A DNA stretch of 64,000 bases, taken from NCBI RefSeq assembly GCF_033473495.1, contig NC_088939.1, forward strand, positions 3,968,001 through 4,032,000, in the 5' to 3' direction. Position numbers and translations under genes: made by a program. The notes below the pieces were generated by a model. It did no database searches, was not told the DNA's origin, and was given only the letters and a program-made list of their open reading frames with translations. The stretch comes from Cercospora beticola. Taxonomy: Eukaryota; Ascomycota; Dothideomycetes; Mycosphaerellales; Mycosphaerellaceae. Positions 22,096 through 32,497 of the stretch are shown piece by piece (the stretch's first letter is position 1; each line of letters starts with the position of its first letter).

Positions 22096-22974
22096 ATGTC
22101 GGAGTGTAGCATGGAAACGCAGAAGAGGTTGCAAAACTTAGCCATTGCATTGCCCACATGCTTGCTGTCACTAGCTTTGGCCTGCGCTGTGCTGCTTCAT
22201 GTCAATCGGCGAAGAATTGTCACCCGGTTATACCACAAGTGGAATAGTCCTGTCGACAGAGGCTCCGGAGAGAATCGTCCAGACACGAAGCATTGGTCCG
22301 AGGTAGCCTTTTCATCGGAGACGAACAGCCGGCCGAGCTGTGTGCTGCCAGACGTCGATGTCTCTCCTTCGAACAAGCCGGATCCCTACCACCCCGTCAC
22401 CCGTCAGGAGCCAAGCAGAACTGTTGGCACCCCGAACTTTCCTGGCCCAAGGCAGCTGCTCGCCGGACGCCAAAACCCTGTCGAGCGTTTAAATTCGTCC
22501 GAGAAGTCGTTTCTTGGTCATAGACCTCGGTGCGCTACCCCAGACACGCCTCTCAGCCGCAAAGATCAGCTTGCGCACAGGGCCAGACTCATACAAGATA
22601 CTCATGTCAGGCTGGGTTCGATCTCGCCGGAGCCGCCTCTGGTCGAGAGTCCTCAAGCCGTAGCCGACGCCATGCACGACTACAGTGGCTGCGACACGCA
22701 TATCAACGGGATTGACGCTGTGGAACAGCAAGTGAAGCCGACCAAAGAACGACCAAGAAGCTTCTCCAGACCACTTTCGAAATCCAGCCGTCCAACTTCT
22801 CCTTACGGACGGCCTATCTCGCCTACCGGATCGATTCGTTTGGTTGACAGGGGCTCGAAGGATATGGAAGTGGCGAGGAGATGCATGAGTGATGCGATCG
22901 GAACGAGGCTTGACGAAGTCTTTGTGCCCGAGTGGGAGCCGGTGGTGGACGAAACGCGGTGGGCAACGAAGTGA
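22096..22974 (+). CDS. Putative single-pass membrane protein, unknown function
   Basis: A 292-aa frame from the ATG at 22096, chosen for its near-perfect context (CCACCATGTC); an in-frame ATG at 21982 would add 38 residues with no recognisable feature. Residues ~15-36 form one hydrophobic segment (LAIALPTCLLSLALACAVLL) followed by basic residues (NRRRIVTRLYHKW), which suggests a short outside N-terminus and a long cytosolic tail. The tail is Pro/Ser/Arg-rich and probably disordered, with repeats of S-R-P and S-P (RPTSPYGRPISPTGS). I recognise no domain. The gene lies between the amylase and a coiled-coil gene on the same strand. Confidence 0.55.
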   Translation: MSECSMETQKRLQNLAIALPTCLLSLALACAVLLHVNRRRIVTRLYHKWNSPVDRGSGENRPDTKHWSEVAFSSETNSRPSCVLPDVDVSPSNKPDPYHPVTRQEPSRTVGTPNFPGPRQLLAGRQNPVERLNSSEKSFLGHRPRCATPDTPLSRKDQLAHRARLIQDTHVRLGSISPEPPLVESPQAVADAMHDYSGCDTHINGIDAVEQQVKPTKERPRSFSRPLSKSSRPTSPYGRPISPTGSIRLVDRGSKDMEVARRCMSDAIGTRLDEVFVPEWEPVVDETRWATK

Positions 22975-23310
22975 GCAGGCAGGCGGCTGCAGTATCGATG
23001 CTAGAAGGCTCAGTCAGTCAGCACCGTGGCTGTGGCGTGCAGGAAGTAGAGGTAGTCACTGTATGGTTGATGTTGTTGCCGCTTACTTTGCCAGTCCGCG
23101 CTTCATTTGACGGTCGAAGAACGGCATTGTGCCAACTGAAGTCAAGGCCGTTGAGATTGGTTGTTGCCTCAGTTCGAGCGTGCCCACTAGGTCTGTGCTT
23201 CGCACTTGACGTTTTGTTTACTCCTCCGAGCTCAATAGCTTCCTCGTCAGCTTCCGACACAACAACCACCCGGAACCGTCGCTTTAGCAAGAGAACAGAC
23301 AGCCACCACG
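22975..23310. other. Intergenic spacer
   Basis: These 336 bp act as 3' UTR of the membrane-protein gene and promoter of the next gene. Nothing else is seen. Confidence 0.35.
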
Positions 23311-24649
23311 ATGTCTCTCGCGCAATCGATGTGGGCCACAGGACCCGCGAGCAGAGCCCCTGCTGTACGCGCTGTAAGTGCGATCCTCGCTCCTCCTCGA
23401 CCGCCATTGACTGACTTGCTTGTAGCCAGCAGCACCCCTCAAGCCGCGTAGTAGCGCTGTCAGCATCACCGCTCCTCCATCAATGGCCGCTCCAACGGCA
23501 ACGGCACCCGCTACTCTGCCTCGCGCAGCCGCTGTCAATTTGGCAGTGACCAACACCCCCAGCACCGCCCCTGTGCGCGCGCCAAGTCCCATGGCGAACA
23601 ACCCGAACTTGCCGCAGCTCTACAACCCGCACTCTGCTGCACTGGCCGATGCTAAAGCTGCGGCTGCCATGTTCAGAACCAGCGGAGGTGCAAAGGGGGA
23701 GTTCGCGGCTCGCAAAGCCCAGCCTCGCGGTCGTGCAGAGTTCGAACAAGAACGCCCGTCAGTGCCACGCTCCAGCGCCGTGCCGTCTACCTCTTTCTCC
23801 TTCTCGCGTCCTCCACCAGCAGCACCGGTTCGCATCACACCAGCTCCATCTGCTCCGCGCAAAGACGATGACTTCGTCCAGCAAGCACTAGCCAAGATGT
23901 TGGCTCAAGATAAGAACCAGCACGCTGCGCCAGAGCCGACCGCCGACACTGACCAGTCTTCGTTGACAAGCAAGAAACACGGTCGCCAGGAAGAGAGCCG
24001 TGCTGCTGTTGCGGGCCGTGCTGCAGACATGGCCGTGCAGGAGAAGACCAAGGAGAGCTTGGCGAAGGATGAGACCAGCCCCAACCTTCCACCACACAAG
24101 CGTGTCAAGGGCGCAGATGCTGTAGCCGGCTTATCAACGGCCGCTGAAGCGCGTGTCCCCTCTCCATCGAATTTGGTCTCTCCAGTCGCTCCTCCAAAGA
24201 ATTGGGGTCAAACGATGGAGTCTTTCAAGAAGAATCTTCTCGACAAGGCTACCGCGGCCGATGGCACTGCTTCATCAAGCGGTCCCCCACTTTCAGCTCA
24301 GTACGACACGGCTAGAGCTACTGTCAATGCCACCATCGCTCCTGCTGATCCGAGCAATTCAGAACACAACACCGCTGCTGTCAAGGTTGAGCGCGCCTTT
24401 GCTGCTCAAATGGAAGAGGCAGCCAAGCGCCAAGAGGAGGATACGGGCAAAGCTGTCCTCCAGCAGAGCGAGACGGTCGTATCTCAGCCCAAGGTCACCG
24501 GAATGAGCGAGGCCGAGTATGGAAGCAAGGCAGCCAAGCTGCTCATTGAAAAGGAGCGCATCAAGAAGGAGCGCGAGAAGCTGGATCAGGCTGAGGAGGA
24601 CATCAACTCTCGCCTCGAGGCCCTGACGAAGACGTTTCTGGGGGCTTAG
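23311..24649 (+). CDS. Ala/Pro-rich protein with C-terminal coiled coil, unknown function
   Basis: Two exons: 23311-23373 (21 codons, starts CACGATGTC) and 23426-24649. The intron is 52 bp with GTAAGT donor and TTGTAG acceptor, phase 0, and joins AVRA to PAAPLKPRS, giving 428 aa. No known domain. The N-terminal ~150 residues are Ala/Pro/Ser-rich with SFSFSRPPPAAPV. The middle has a basic PPHKRVKG patch that could be a nuclear signal. The last ~45 residues (AKLLIEKERIKKEREKLDQA, then EDINSRLEALTKTFLGA) form a clear charged coiled coil. Nuclear adaptor or scaffold is a guess only. The stop lies ~78 bp before the start of the tandem array, so its 3' UTR may run into the first repeat. Confidence 0.65.
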
Positions 24650-24726
24650 CGAGCCCGTGGACTTGTATACTGAGCCTTCTACGGTGGTATTGGGCGTTGA
24701 CGGTGGCTGTATTGACGGCAAGCACT

Positions 24727-27700
24727 GTGAGAGAGTGCAATACGTGAGCGTCTTTTGTAGCCAACAAGTATGAGAATCAAGCTTCGCATCGCATGCTCTC
24801 ACGACTCGCTTTGACTTGATGCCGCGGAATGCGTGCATTGGCCCCGATGTCCAGCCCTCGAGTGAATGGAGCACTATCAGGAATCGAGGACTTAACGGTG
24901 ACAATGTGTTCAAAAATAGTGCTTCTCGTTGCATTTCCTCGCGATTCGACAGCATCGAAGCAACGGAATATCTGAATTGGTGGTGAGCTGCAGCCTTTGA
25001 GTGAATGGAGAGCGTCAAAATTGGAGGCCATATTAGGTAAAAGTGTTCGAAAATGGTATTTCGCGTCGGATTTTCTCGGGATGTGATCGCATCTAGGACA
25101 CTGAAGGGGCGGATTGGTAGAGAGCTGCAGCCCAGAAGTGAATAGAGAGCGTCGGAAATTAGGGCAACAGCAGGTGAAAGCTTTCGAAAATTGTATTCCG
25201 CGTTAAGCTTTCTCGGAATTTTATGGCATCTAGGCCACAGAATGTGCGGGTTGGACGCAAGCTGCAGCCCTAAGGTGAACAGAGAGCGTCGGTGACCAAG
25301 GCTGTAATTAGTCAAAGTGTTCGAAAATGGCGTTTCGCGTTGCGTTTTCTCGTAGCTCGAGAGCATTTGAGCCACGGAACGTACGGCTCTCCCGTGAGCT
25401 ACAGCCTAGGAGTGAATAGAGAGCGTCGGTAGTAGACGCTATAGCAGGTGAAAGTGTTCAAAAGTCGCGTTTTGTATTGCATTTTCTTATAACCCGAGGG
25501 CGTTCAAGCCACCAAATAAACGGACTTTCTGGTGGACCACAGTCTAAGAGTGAATGGAGAGCGTCGGCAATTGCAGCCTTGGTAGCTGAAAAGCATAAGA
25601 GGAGCATATTTTGCAGTACTCTCTCTCGTAGTTCGATTGAATGCATGCCGCGAGGTATACAATTTCCTTTGCGAGGTACCGGTCTGAGTTGAGCAGAGAG
25701 TCCATAGCAAAAGCCTTTAATAAGCAGAAAGAGCATGGAAAATCTTTGCTTAGTGTCGTTATCTCTAGTAACTCGGTCGAGTCCGAGCTGCGAGATATGC
25801 AAATTGTGCGCAGAATCCAGTAGTCGGTCCAACAGAGAGTATTAGGAATAGATGTCTTAAGAATCGAAAGAGACAGAAAATCTATGTTTTGCGCTAATTG
25901 CTCCTGTTACTGGACCGACTCAATGCCGTTGCATATTAGGATCTATCGTGGTATCCAGTACCCGAGTAAGTGGAGAATATACGAAATAAAGACGATTGGG
26001 AGGCGGATTTCATTTTTAAGTCATGTGTTGCACTTCATGCTCCTGTAGCTTGGTTTAGTGGATGCCACTTGTACCGAAAAACTGCGGTGCTATCGGGACC
26101 TCGAGTGAACGGAGAGAACAAAAAGTTGGTGCGCGGAAGCGAAAAAGTGTATAAGACCCCATGTTCGGCATTGTGTCTCTCGCGAAATGAATGCATTGCT
26201 GCCACTGATATGAAAGATCCTCCCAGGCATTCAGTCCTTAGCTGAATAGAGAGAGGATGAGACATGGGCCTTAAGCAGCCATAAAGTTTGAGATTATCGA
26301 TGTTCGGCATCGCGTCTCTGGCAAACTGAACGAATTGCCGCTGCTGCGCTTGGAAAGTTGCCATGAGACCCAGTCCTCAGTTGCGTAGAGAGTGCGAGAA
26401 ATGTTGCTGAGGGGCTGATAAAAAGCGAGAATTTCCTGGCTTAGCGTGGCGTCTCTCGTAAATCGGCCGACTCGCTGCTGCTGCGCTTGGAAATCCGCCG
26501 TGTTATCCAGTGTTCAAGTGCATAGAGACTGCGCGAAATAGGATTTGAATAGTCATAAACGTCTTTGAAGGTTCATATTCTGCATTGCATCTCCCGTGAG
26601 TTGACTAAATGGCCGCCGCTGCGCTTGGGATTTTGCCGTGGTACCTAGTGCTCATTTCCATGGAGACCGCAAGAAATGGTACTGATAGATTGAAAAAGAA
26701 CGAGAATTTTCCGTTCCAGCATCGCATCTCTCGTGGCTTAATCAGGACAATGCTCTTCAATGTGGAAACCAGCTGCGATGTCGAGTCTTGCGTCGGATAG
26801 AGAAGCCGGGTCTATGAGCATTCAAGGAGTCACGGAGTCTGGACATATCTAAGGGTCGACATCGTGTCTCTGGTCAAGTTGTTGGATTGCTGGCGCTTAA
26901 TATCAGGTTTGGCCGTGGTGTCTTGTCCTTGGCTGGCTGGAGAACGAGACGAATTGGCAAATGGGGATACCATAAATTCTGAGTAATCGTATGTTGGGCA
27001 TCGCATCCCTCGTAAATCGATCGGAGTCCTGCCGCGCAATGTCAAACTTGGCTGTGATGTCTCGTTCTTTGCCGGACGGAGAAGGCAAGAAGTGGCCAGT
27101 CAAAAGGACGAGCAAAGCCCTGCATGCTCGCGGATCTCGAACGAACCGCTGGCACCAAATCAGGAAAGTGGCCGCGATATCTAGGGTTCAACTCAACAGA
27201 GTCGTGGCTGACCGTATGCCTCTCCTCCCTGATCTGCTCAGTCGATGTCGCCAGATAAGACAGCTTTCTAGGATTTCTGATCCTGAATGAACGGAGAATG
27301 GTTGTACAGTATATCCTTCCCTTCGATCAAGCCAACACGGCGCTTCCAGGTGTAATGATCTGCCAGGACGTCCATTTGTTGAGTAACGGAGAGTGGCTAT
27401 TCATTGTGTCCTTCGTTTTGATTCAGCCAAAACTGCGCTTCCATATGTAATGATCTGCCATGATGGCCAATGGTTGACCAACGGAGAGCGCTGTTATTCA
27501 TTTCCTTCATGTCCAACCAGCTACCACGGTGCCTCCGGATTGAAGGATTTAGCAAGACATCTATTCCTTGACTAATGGAGATTGATCGTCAACTATGCCA
27601 CTCCTCTGCAACCTGCCGCAACGGCGCCCACAAAGGTAATGATTCGCCATGATTTTCGTTCATTGATTCACGGAGAGTGGTCGTGTATTAGGTCTTTCTT

Positions 27701-28110
27701 CTCGAATTTGCTGTTTCGATGCCGCCAGGTGCTGGGACTTGTGGTGACGTCTGCTCCTTGACTGACAGAGAGTGGTCGTTGATTATATTCCTTTTCTCCT
27801 TGTATCGCTGATCCAGGGCCGCCGGATACGACAATTTGCCGTGATGTACAGTTCTTGACTGAAGGAGAGCATTTGTTGGTCACGTTCCTTTCTCCTTGGA
27901 GGTATCGATACAGTGCCATCCATAAGACAGTTTGCCGTAACTTTGAGCCCTCGGATGAACCGAGAATCATCGCCGATCCTCCGTTATTCCTCTCGAATAT
28001 GCTACCACGATGCCATTCCAGGTAGAAGTGCATCGAGATCCGGACTCGTGGCCGAAGAGAGTGGTGGCAAGATTATATTCGACACCGCTCTGGCGGAGAT
28101 GTTCTGAAGC
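24727..28110. repeat. Degenerate tandem repeat array, period ~138 bp then ~95 bp
   Basis: About 28 head-to-tail units. The anchor is GTGAATAGAGAGCGTC-like text that recurs at about 24727, 24862, 25001, 25138, 25275, 25412, 25550, 25688, 25826, 25965, 26105, 26241, 26380, 26518, 26656, 26793, 26932 and 27070, i.e. every 135-140 bp. From about 27,188 the same GGAGAG anchor recurs every 94-97 bp (27291, 27386, 27481, 27575, 27670, 27765, 27862, 27959, 28055). Within the long units further blocks recur: AAAGTGTTCGAAAATGG, TTTCGCGTTGCATTTTCTCG and GAGCTGCAGCC. Neighbouring units are most alike (25001-25549), and similarity decays along the array. No open frame is maintained, no transposase or terminal repeats are seen, and composition is a little more AT-rich than the flanks. 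Function is unknown. Confidence 0.9.
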
Positions 28111-28678
28111 TCAGCTTTGTAGCTCTAGCGCGGCGTTCGCTCTGCTCGACCGTGTTACGTCAAGGGCGTCCTAGACCAGGATACATCAGGTTGCATGCTT
28201 CAAGTCCGGCAGAATAAGCGTCGGCTCAGCTGAAGACCTCCCTAACGACACGAGCGCTGTTTGGTCCGCGCTCTGTAGGCGCGCTCTGAGTGGAACAACG
28301 CATGCTCTGAGGAGTCAGCAAGACGCTTAGAATAAGTCCCGGGATTGATAGCTGAGCTGGCGTTGTTAGTAAGTCAGTGTGGCGTCAAGCCACGTTCTCG
28401 CGTACCTCCACAATCGTTAACAATACAGGTTGCACTGGACTATCGCCTTGATGTGTCATCGAGGGCGGCAGATGGCTCATCGCGACGTAGTATGCTCGCA
28501 ATTCCAACCTTCAAGCCGGACGTTAATAGACGGACAAGTTCTTCGCCATGAAAGCGCATAATAACTGTCGCAGAAGCTGCGTACCATGCACCGTAAACCA
28601 AAGAACTGCTTCTTCACCACCCTCGACACCAACTCAACAGGAAGCCGTGAGCAAGCGGGAGAAACTCCAGTCATCAAA
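28111..28678. other. Intergenic spacer after the array
   Basis: This 568 bp segment lies between the last repeat unit and the cupin ATG. The reading frame of the cupin is open upstream to an ATG at 28586, but that part does not look like cupin sequence and is taken as 5' leader. Confidence 0.35.
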
Positions 28679-29266
28679 ATGCCAGCATCCATAGACAGCC
28701 GACCACCAGGCATCGGTGATCCCGCTCGCCGCCACATCGTCAACAAAGTGGGAGGCGAAGACGTAAACTGGCTCAAATATGGCTACGAGACCAATGGCGA
28801 ATACTCCGAAATCGAATGCACTTGCGAGCCAGGCGGTGGCCCACCTCTGCACTACCACGCAACATACACCGAGACATTCACTTCTCTCGAAGGTGAACTT
28901 ATCCTGCAAATCGGCGACGAAGAGCCCAAAGTTGTCGAAGTCGGATCATCACATACGGTAGAGAAGGGCGTCGTGCATCGCTTCTCTGCGGGCCCAAAAG
29001 GAGCAAAGATGAACGTGCGACTCGAACCCGCTAGTGCAGGGTTCGAGAAGAGTCTGTATGTTTTCTTTGGCTTGGCGAATGATGGTTTGCTGGGGAAGGA
29101 TCTCATGCCTTTGAATATGTTGCATACGCTTTTGTTGGGGTATTGGGGCGATATGGGGTTCCCTGGTGTTGTGGGTGGGATTATGAATACCGTGCAGACG
29201 GTAGGAGCAACTTATGCCAGGTGGACGGGTGTGGAAGCGGAGCTGCTGGAGAAGTATTGGAAGTAG
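28679..29266 (+). CDS. Cupin-domain protein
   Basis: A 195-aa single exon from the ATG at 28679 (TCAAAATGCC); an earlier in-frame ATG at 28586 would add 31 residues of non-family sequence. The single cupin barrel shows motif 1 exactly: GGGPPLHYHATYTETF with the two metal His and the Glu, then SLEGELILQIG. Motif 2 follows as SSHTVEKGVVHRFSAG with its His. Cupins of this small type bind a divalent metal and may act as dioxygenase, isomerase or storage-like proteins; the substrate cannot be read. The C-terminal part (LLLGYWGDMGFPGVVGGI, then VGATYARWTG) is hydrophobic and resembles the tail of fungal and bacterial cupin_2 proteins with a weak membrane helix. No signal peptide, so cytosolic. Confidence 0.85.
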   Translation: MPASIDSRPPGIGDPARRHIVNKVGGEDVNWLKYGYETNGEYSEIECTCEPGGGPPLHYHATYTETFTSLEGELILQIGDEEPKVVEVGSSHTVEKGVVHRFSAGPKGAKMNVRLEPASAGFEKSLYVFFGLANDGLLGKDLMPLNMLHTLLLGYWGDMGFPGVVGGIMNTVQTVGATYARWTGVEAELLEKYWK

Positions 29267-29468
29267 AACTGGCGTTGCGGAGGCGATGTGGCGTATATCC
29301 CTTGGCCGTACGGTATTTTAGCGTCGAATTGGTTTTTGTCATGTCCCGGAACTCTTTGCTTCGAGAAACAAAAGCTGCAAGTGTACCGTTTGCTGGGATG
29401 GGCATTGACAAACCTAGCACCTCATAAAGATCCAGTATCCCTCCTTGCCTGACGTGCGCAACGCAACC

Positions 29469-30995
29469 ATGCCTGCAAAGGATACGCCCGGTTCTGCTGT
29501 CACGCCAGTCAATCCCCGACCGAGCAGCATGAGGGAAAGCGAGAATGATTTCGCCCCTTCAACATTCTACTGGAGTCGGTCACGCTACACTGGCGCTCTC
29601 GGCTTCAATCTTTTCGCTTTCGTCCTTCCTGCTCTGTACGGGACTCTCAGCAAGCTCTGGGTCGCCAATATCGATAGCAGCCTAGTTGTCACCACGGATG
29701 TCTACACATACATCGGGGTCGTCTCCGAAGTCCTCAACGAAGGTCTTCCACGTGCGGCCTGGCTCATTATCGGCGACAAGTCGAATCGTTCTCTGGAAAG
29801 CCGCCTCAGTCTCTCTCATACTTTGATCGTCTTCCAAGCCATTCTCGGACTTCTCATGTCGATCGTCTTCGCCACAGCTGCAAAGCAGTTCGCAGAAGTC
29901 TTTGTTCCCGAGAATGTTCGCGAGGCTTCGTTGACATACGTCAGAATCTCTGCGTTCTCGGCTTTGGCGTCCGCGCTGGAAACTTCAGTAGCTACGGCTA
30001 CGAGGGCGATGGATCAACCAGATGTGCCTCTGGTGACCAGCTCTGCGAAGTTTGGAATCAACATCGTCTTGGATCTAATCTTGATCTCGAAGTTCCATGT
30101 CCCTGGTGTCGAACCGTCAGTCAACACTCAGGCAACCACACAGCTGGCGTGCAATCTCGCAGCGTCATTTCTTGGCTTGGCGTACTTCTTGTGGTTGGGT
30201 AAAAGAAGACTACGCAGGCTCTCGCTGATGGGAGGGGTCACGCAACCAATCAAACCAACCTTTAAAGCTTTGTTGATACTTGCACGTCCTGGCGCGTGGA
30301 CATTCGCAGAATCTGCAATCCGCAATGCTCTCTATCTTTGGCTCGTGAGCGGCATTGTTACAATGGGTTCAGATTACGCCACCGCCTGGGGCGTCTTCAA
30401 CACCATCCGGTGGGGACTCATCATGGTTCCCGTTCAAGCCCTCGAGGCAACCACTCTGGCTTTTGTCGGGCACGCCTGGGGCGAGTGGCGATTGTTCACT
30501 GGGATCCAGACGCAGAAGCCAAAAGCCACTCGTCAAGAGCTGAGGCCAATCTTCAAGCCAATCTGGAGGTCCTGCTTCATCGCACTGGCAGTCGAGGTGC
30601 CCATGTGCCTCTTTCTCTCCTTTTATGGTGCTCGCAGGTTCGCGTATTATCTTTCTGATTCCGAACCAGTGTCGTTGATCACACAGAGGATGTGGAAGTC
30701 GGTTGATTGGTGCTACATCTGCTATGCGATCTCGACACAACTTGCTGCAATTCTACTGGCCACTCGACCTCGCTGGTACTTGTATCAGTCTTTGGCCAGC
30801 AATCTATTGTGGGTTCTGCCCTGGGCGATTGTGGTCACAAAAGTGAATCTCAATCCAGAAAATGCCTGGACCTATCATTCTGTTGTTTTTGGAGGGAGTT
30901 TGGTCTTTAGCTTAGGCGTGATTATTGCAACAGTTTCAGCGTGGACGTGGGCATTGTTGAAGGGAAGAATGACGCTGCGCCGGCTTGATCGCTGA
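29469..30995 (+). CDS. MATE-type multidrug/organic-cation transporter
   Basis: A 508-aa single exon from the ATG at 29469 (AACCATGCC); the frame upstream has no ATG. About 10-12 hydrophobic segments are visible, for example [45 protein letters not shown] and [19 protein letters not shown]. The two-lobe layout and phrases such as [11 protein letters not shown] and [15 protein letters not shown] resemble the MatE family, which exchanges drugs or metabolites for H+ or Na+. The substrate and membrane (plasma or vacuolar) are unknown. The first ~45 residues are hydrophilic and cytosolic. The gene starts 202 bp after the cupin stop on the same strand; co-function is possible but unsupported. Confidence 0.78.
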   Translation: MPAKDTPGSAVTPVNPRPSSMRESENDFAPSTFYWSRSRYTGALGFNLFAFVLPALYGTLSKLWVANIDSSLVVTTDVYTYIGVVSEVLNEGLPRAAWLIIGDKSNRSLESRLSLSHTLIVFQAILGLLMSIVFATAAKQFAEVFVPENVREASLTYVRISAFSALASALETSVATATRAMDQPDVPLVTSSAKFGINIVLDLILISKFHVPGVEPSVNTQATTQLACNLAASFLGLAYFLWLGKRRLRRLSLMGGVTQPIKPTFKALLILARPGAWTFAESAIRNALYLWLVSGIVTMGSDYATAWGVFNTIRWGLIMVPVQALEATTLAFVGHAWGEWRLFTGIQTQKPKATRQELRPIFKPIWRSCFIALAVEVPMCLFLSFYGARRFAYYLSDSEPVSLITQRMWKSVDWCYICYAISTQLAAILLATRPRWYLYQSLASNLLWVLPWAIVVTKVNLNPENAWTYHSVVFGGSLVFSLGVIIATVSAWTWALLKGRMTLRRLDR

Positions 30996-31186
30996 GATCG
31001 TGGCAAATAACACCGAGCTCAGGGCCTGTACAACCACGGTACAGGCAATCAAGTGGCGGAAACCTAAGTCTCTGCCAGGTCACAAGCTCAATGCGAAAGG
31101 CTGACATTGATGACCTCTCAAGTGCTGTTCCCAGAACAGTCTGTATTCATGTAGCACTGCGGTTCATTGGAACGAAATCAGGCCGT

Positions 31187-32125
31187 TCACCATGATCCTT
31201 TGACGACTTTCTTGACCACGTCTTGCAGCGTGACCTTGGACATCTGCACAAAGTCCTCCAGGTGTGGCTTCTTGCCTCTCGCGATGAAATTTGCTCCATA
31301 CTTGGCGACCCAGACTTCAGCAACAATTGTTCGTAATGCCGCCTGCCTGTCCTGGTTTTCGGTCTGATCCAAACGCTTGTGAGCCTCAGCAACGGCCTCG
31401 CTTCCATTGACAGGATCTAGAACTTTGTACTTGACACCCTGCTGCGCTTCAAGCTCGGCAACAATCTCTTGTTGCGTTGCAGAGAAAGCTTCAACGTACA
31501 CGCGCAGATTTGCGGTTTGCTTTGGATGCTTCAGGCATTCCAAAACCGCATGCGCGGCATAGGGTAGCGTTGTCAATGTAGGTGCATGATTGCCGCCATC
31601 CCAGTATGATACTGTGTGGTCGGTCGGATCGATGTCAAGAAAGTTGGTTTCCAATGCCCACTCAAGCCATACACCGCAAGCCACGCCTGTCCAGCTAAAT
31701 TGGGGATGTTCTTTCGCCTTCTCCTCAAGATACTCCGCAACCCTAGTCTTGCTTGCAAAGACAGGAGACAGCCAGGTGGTGAGTGGGTCTGCGTAATCGA
31801 ACGCGTGTTCGCTTGGGAAGAAGCGTGCGACTCCGGCCTCGATTGCAGCGTCAATGACCTTGTATTGGACGTCCAGTGCGCCACCTGCATATCCCACGGC
31901 AGAAATAACAGCGTGTTGGCCTTTCAGTAGATCGACCAGCTCTGCGTGAGGTAGATCATCAGATACGCGAAGGTCCTTGACAGAAGACGGATATTGTGAC
32001 TTGGAGCTTCTACGGGAGAGTACGGCGACTTCGAACGCCGGATCGGCAACAAGAGCGTCAAGAATGAAGCGCCCTATGTTGTCACCACCGGCGCCAAAAA
32101 CGGTGATCTTTTGTTGTTCGGGCAT
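31187..32125 (-). CDS. NmrA-like / isoflavone-reductase-like NAD(P)-binding protein
   Basis: A 312-aa single exon from the ATG at 32125; the frame extends 22 codons upstream but without ATG. The N-terminus MPEQQKITVFGAGGDNIGRF is a Rossmann dinucleotide site (GxGGxxGR), followed by VLSRRSSK, where Arg suggests NADPH preference. Later landmarks AVISAVGYAGG and ARFFPSEHAFDY fit the atypical SDR group (NmrA, isoflavone reductase, phenylcoumaran reductase). Members either reduce small aromatic substrates or sense the NADP state as regulators; which applies is not shown. No signal peptide or membrane segment. A TTATAAATT stretch near 32,200 lies ~75 bp upstream. Confidence 0.85.
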   Translation of the reverse strand: MPEQQKITVFGAGGDNIGRFILDALVADPAFEVAVLSRRSSKSQYPSSVKDLRVSDDLPHAELVDLLKGQHAVISAVGYAGGALDVQYKVIDAAIEAGVARFFPSEHAFDYADPLTTWLSPVFASKTRVAEYLEEKAKEHPQFSWTGVACGVWLEWALETNFLDIDPTDHTVSYWDGGNHAPTLTTLPYAAHAVLECLKHPKQTANLRVYVEAFSATQQEIVAELEAQQGVKYKVLDPVNGSEAVAEAHKRLDQTENQDRQAALRTIVAEVWVAKYGANFIARGKKPHLEDFVQMSKVTLQDVVKKVVKGSW

Positions 32126-32198
32126 TGTCTTGCAGCGGAGAGGTGAAAGGTGTTGGTAGCAAGCCTGTCGTTGGCGGGACGTAGCAGTCAACGTAGAC

Positions 32199-32207
32199 CG
32201 AATTTAT
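32199..32207 (-). promoter_or_regulatory. Possible TATA element of the NmrA-like gene
   Basis: The minus strand reads GTTATAAATT about 75-80 bp before the ATG at 32125. Inferred from position only. Confidence 0.3.
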
Positions 32208-32497
32208 AACTTTTTGAGCTCATTGACTGAGCTAGGTAGGTGAGGTGATGTTGATCTTGCGCTTTGTAATATCTTCTACAACCTTCGAACCTGCTCATCG
32301 AGGAGACGTTCCTGCAGTGCGCAGTCGAGCCAGCAGATGACTGGCCGGGCAGTTGCAGTTGTGAACGGCAACTGCCCCAATTGCTGACATGCAGCCTTGG
32401 CTGTAGCGCAGGCATTGTGAAGAAGCTGTATGGCTCCTATTTCGGCATGTGGTCTCAGCCTGCTTGCTTGGAGAGGTGAGCAATGGTTGACCACAGC

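Noticed and set aside
24359..25375. 338-codon minus-strand frame at the start of the tandem array
   Set aside because: It runs antisense through the end of the coiled-coil gene and then through several 137-bp repeat units in three different frames, so its protein does not repeat as the DNA does. It is a chance opening.
24727..28110. CRISPR-like or transposon explanation for the array
   Set aside because: Units are adjacent and diverged with no spacers of constant size, the genome is fungal, and no transposase or terminal repeats are present.
28586..28678. N-terminal extension of the cupin from an upstream ATG
   Set aside because: The 31 added residues are not cupin-like and the ATG at 28679 has a better context; kept as leader.
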